From assembly GCA_027043985.1 (NCBI GenBank), contig JALUDQ010000047.1:1-5760 (forward strand): a DNA stretch of 5,760 nucleotides. Reading direction: 5' to 3'. This document shows, piece by piece, positions 5,299-5,760 of this stretch (positions within the stretch are counted from its first letter, which is position 1; every line of letters starts with the position of its first letter). Made by a program: the position numbers and the translations under genes. The DNA comes from Desulfurococcales archaeon. GTDB taxonomy: Archaea > Thermoproteota > Thermoprotei_A > Sulfolobales > WANQ01. A model generated the notes under the pieces. The model worked only from the letters and a program-made list of their open reading frames with translations, was not told the origin of the DNA and searched no databases.

Positions 5299-5760
5299 TT
5301 AGCTTCTTCTATAGAGCCAGCATGCAACATAATGTTCGTTCTCATATTCTATTAGATCAGGTTCCACACTAGTACACTGCTCTCTCAGCTCTGGGTGCTG
5401 GTCTAGAGCAACACATCTTGGGTGGAATCTACATCCAGGTGGTATTGCTGCTGCGCTAGGCACTTCTCCCTTTATTGGAACCTCCTTAAACTTGTGACGT
5501 AGCTCGGGATCGGGTTCTGGTACTGCTGCTATTAGTGCCTTAGTGTATGGATGTAACGGGTTGTCTATTAGCTCGTCTGCTGAAGCTACTTCAACTATTT
5601 TGCCTAGGTACATTACTGCTATGCGGTCGCAGATGTATCTAGCTACAGCGAGGTCATGGGTTATGAACAGATATGTTAGACCATATTTTCTCTTCAGCTC
5701 ATTCATTAGTTCCAATATTTCGGCTCTAATCGATACATCGAGCATTGATACTGGTTCGTC
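5299..5760 (-). CDS. Peptide ABC transporter ATP-binding protein, OppF/DppF-like, N-terminus cut off by window edge
   Basis: Cytoplasmic ATPase subunit that powers an oligopeptide/dipeptide (or in archaea sometimes oligosaccharide) importer of the Opp/Dpp family. The frame is open to the right edge and shows 153 residues of a protein usually about 320 long, so the Walker A, Q-loop and signature motif lie outside. It begins at the end of Walker B with DEP, then the D-loop MLDVS (6-10; usually ALDVS), the switch histidine in FITHDLAVA (His35), and DRIAVMYLGKIVE. Next comes the C-terminal extension typical of Opp/Dpp ATPases: NPLHPYTKAL (67-76), GEVPS, then PPGCRFHPRC (107-116) with further cysteines at 129 and 147. 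YLFITHDLAVARYICDRI resembles OppF more than OppD. The ATG at 5745 lies inside the D-loop and is not the start. It is convergent with the thioredoxin-like gene; permease and binding-protein genes, if present, lie beyond the window. Confidence 0.93.
   Translation of the reverse strand, partial: DEPVSMLDVSIRAEILELMNELKRKYGLTYLFITHDLAVARYICDRIAVMYLGKIVEVASADELIDNPLHPYTKALIAAVPEPDPELRHKFKEVPIKGEVPSAAAIPPGCRFHPRCVALDQHPELREQCTSVEPDLIEYENEHYVACWLYRRS

Noticed and set aside
5743..5745. ATG at 5745 as the start of a 148-residue protein
   Set aside because: It falls in the D-loop of an ABC ATPase, and the frame continues upstream with DEPVS to the window edge, so the gene is cut off rather than short.

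Overview
The window looks like chromosome of a hyperthermophilic crenarchaeon (Thermoproteota), probably of the Desulfurococcales type. The signs are an archaeal type II GAPDH, an archaeal PGK, archaeal-type HMG-CoA synthase with class I HMG-CoA reductase (the mevalonate route to ether lipids), TTG start codons, GGTG/GGAG ribosome binding sites, AGG/AGA/ATA/CTA-rich codon use, and AT-rich TATA-like boxes close to start codons. The order-level placement is inference; no rRNA or tRNA is present to settle it.

Layout, left to right. Positions 1-856 (minus) hold type II glyceraldehyde-3-phosphate dehydrogenase, cut off by the left edge at its C-terminus. Positions 853-2103 (minus) hold phosphoglycerate kinase, whose TGA stop overlaps the TTG start of GAPDH (TTGA). 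Positions 2178-3455 (minus) are HMG-CoA reductase and 3536-4606 (minus) HMG-CoA synthase. A 111-135 bp divergent promoter region follows, then a plus-strand thioredoxin-fold protein with a CPYC active site (best start 4742, alternative 4718, end 5251). A short AT-rich convergent gap leads to the C-terminal part of an OppF/DppF-type peptide-transporter ATPase (5299-5760, minus), cut off by the right edge. Coding density is very high and no gap exceeds about 135 bp.

How the genes work together. The four minus-strand genes read HMGS, HMGR, PGK, GAPDH. The first two make consecutive steps from acetoacetyl-CoA to mevalonate for isoprenoid lipids. The last two are consecutive reversible steps of lower glycolysis/gluconeogenesis and are translationally coupled. 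Gaps of 80 and 74 bp, each with TATA-like elements, separate HMGS from HMGR and HMGR from PGK, so there may be two or three transcription units rather than one operon. The thioredoxin-like gene and the transporter ATPase have no evident functional link to the rest.

I see no mobile element, CRISPR array, RNA gene or clear new system. The points most worth a second look are a near-perfect palindrome next to the HMGS promoter, three TTG starts in a row, the HMGS-HMGR pairing without thiolase/DUF35 partners next to it, the start and cysteine-bearing N-terminal extension of the thioredoxin-like protein, and four cysteines in the C-terminal domain of the transporter ATPase.
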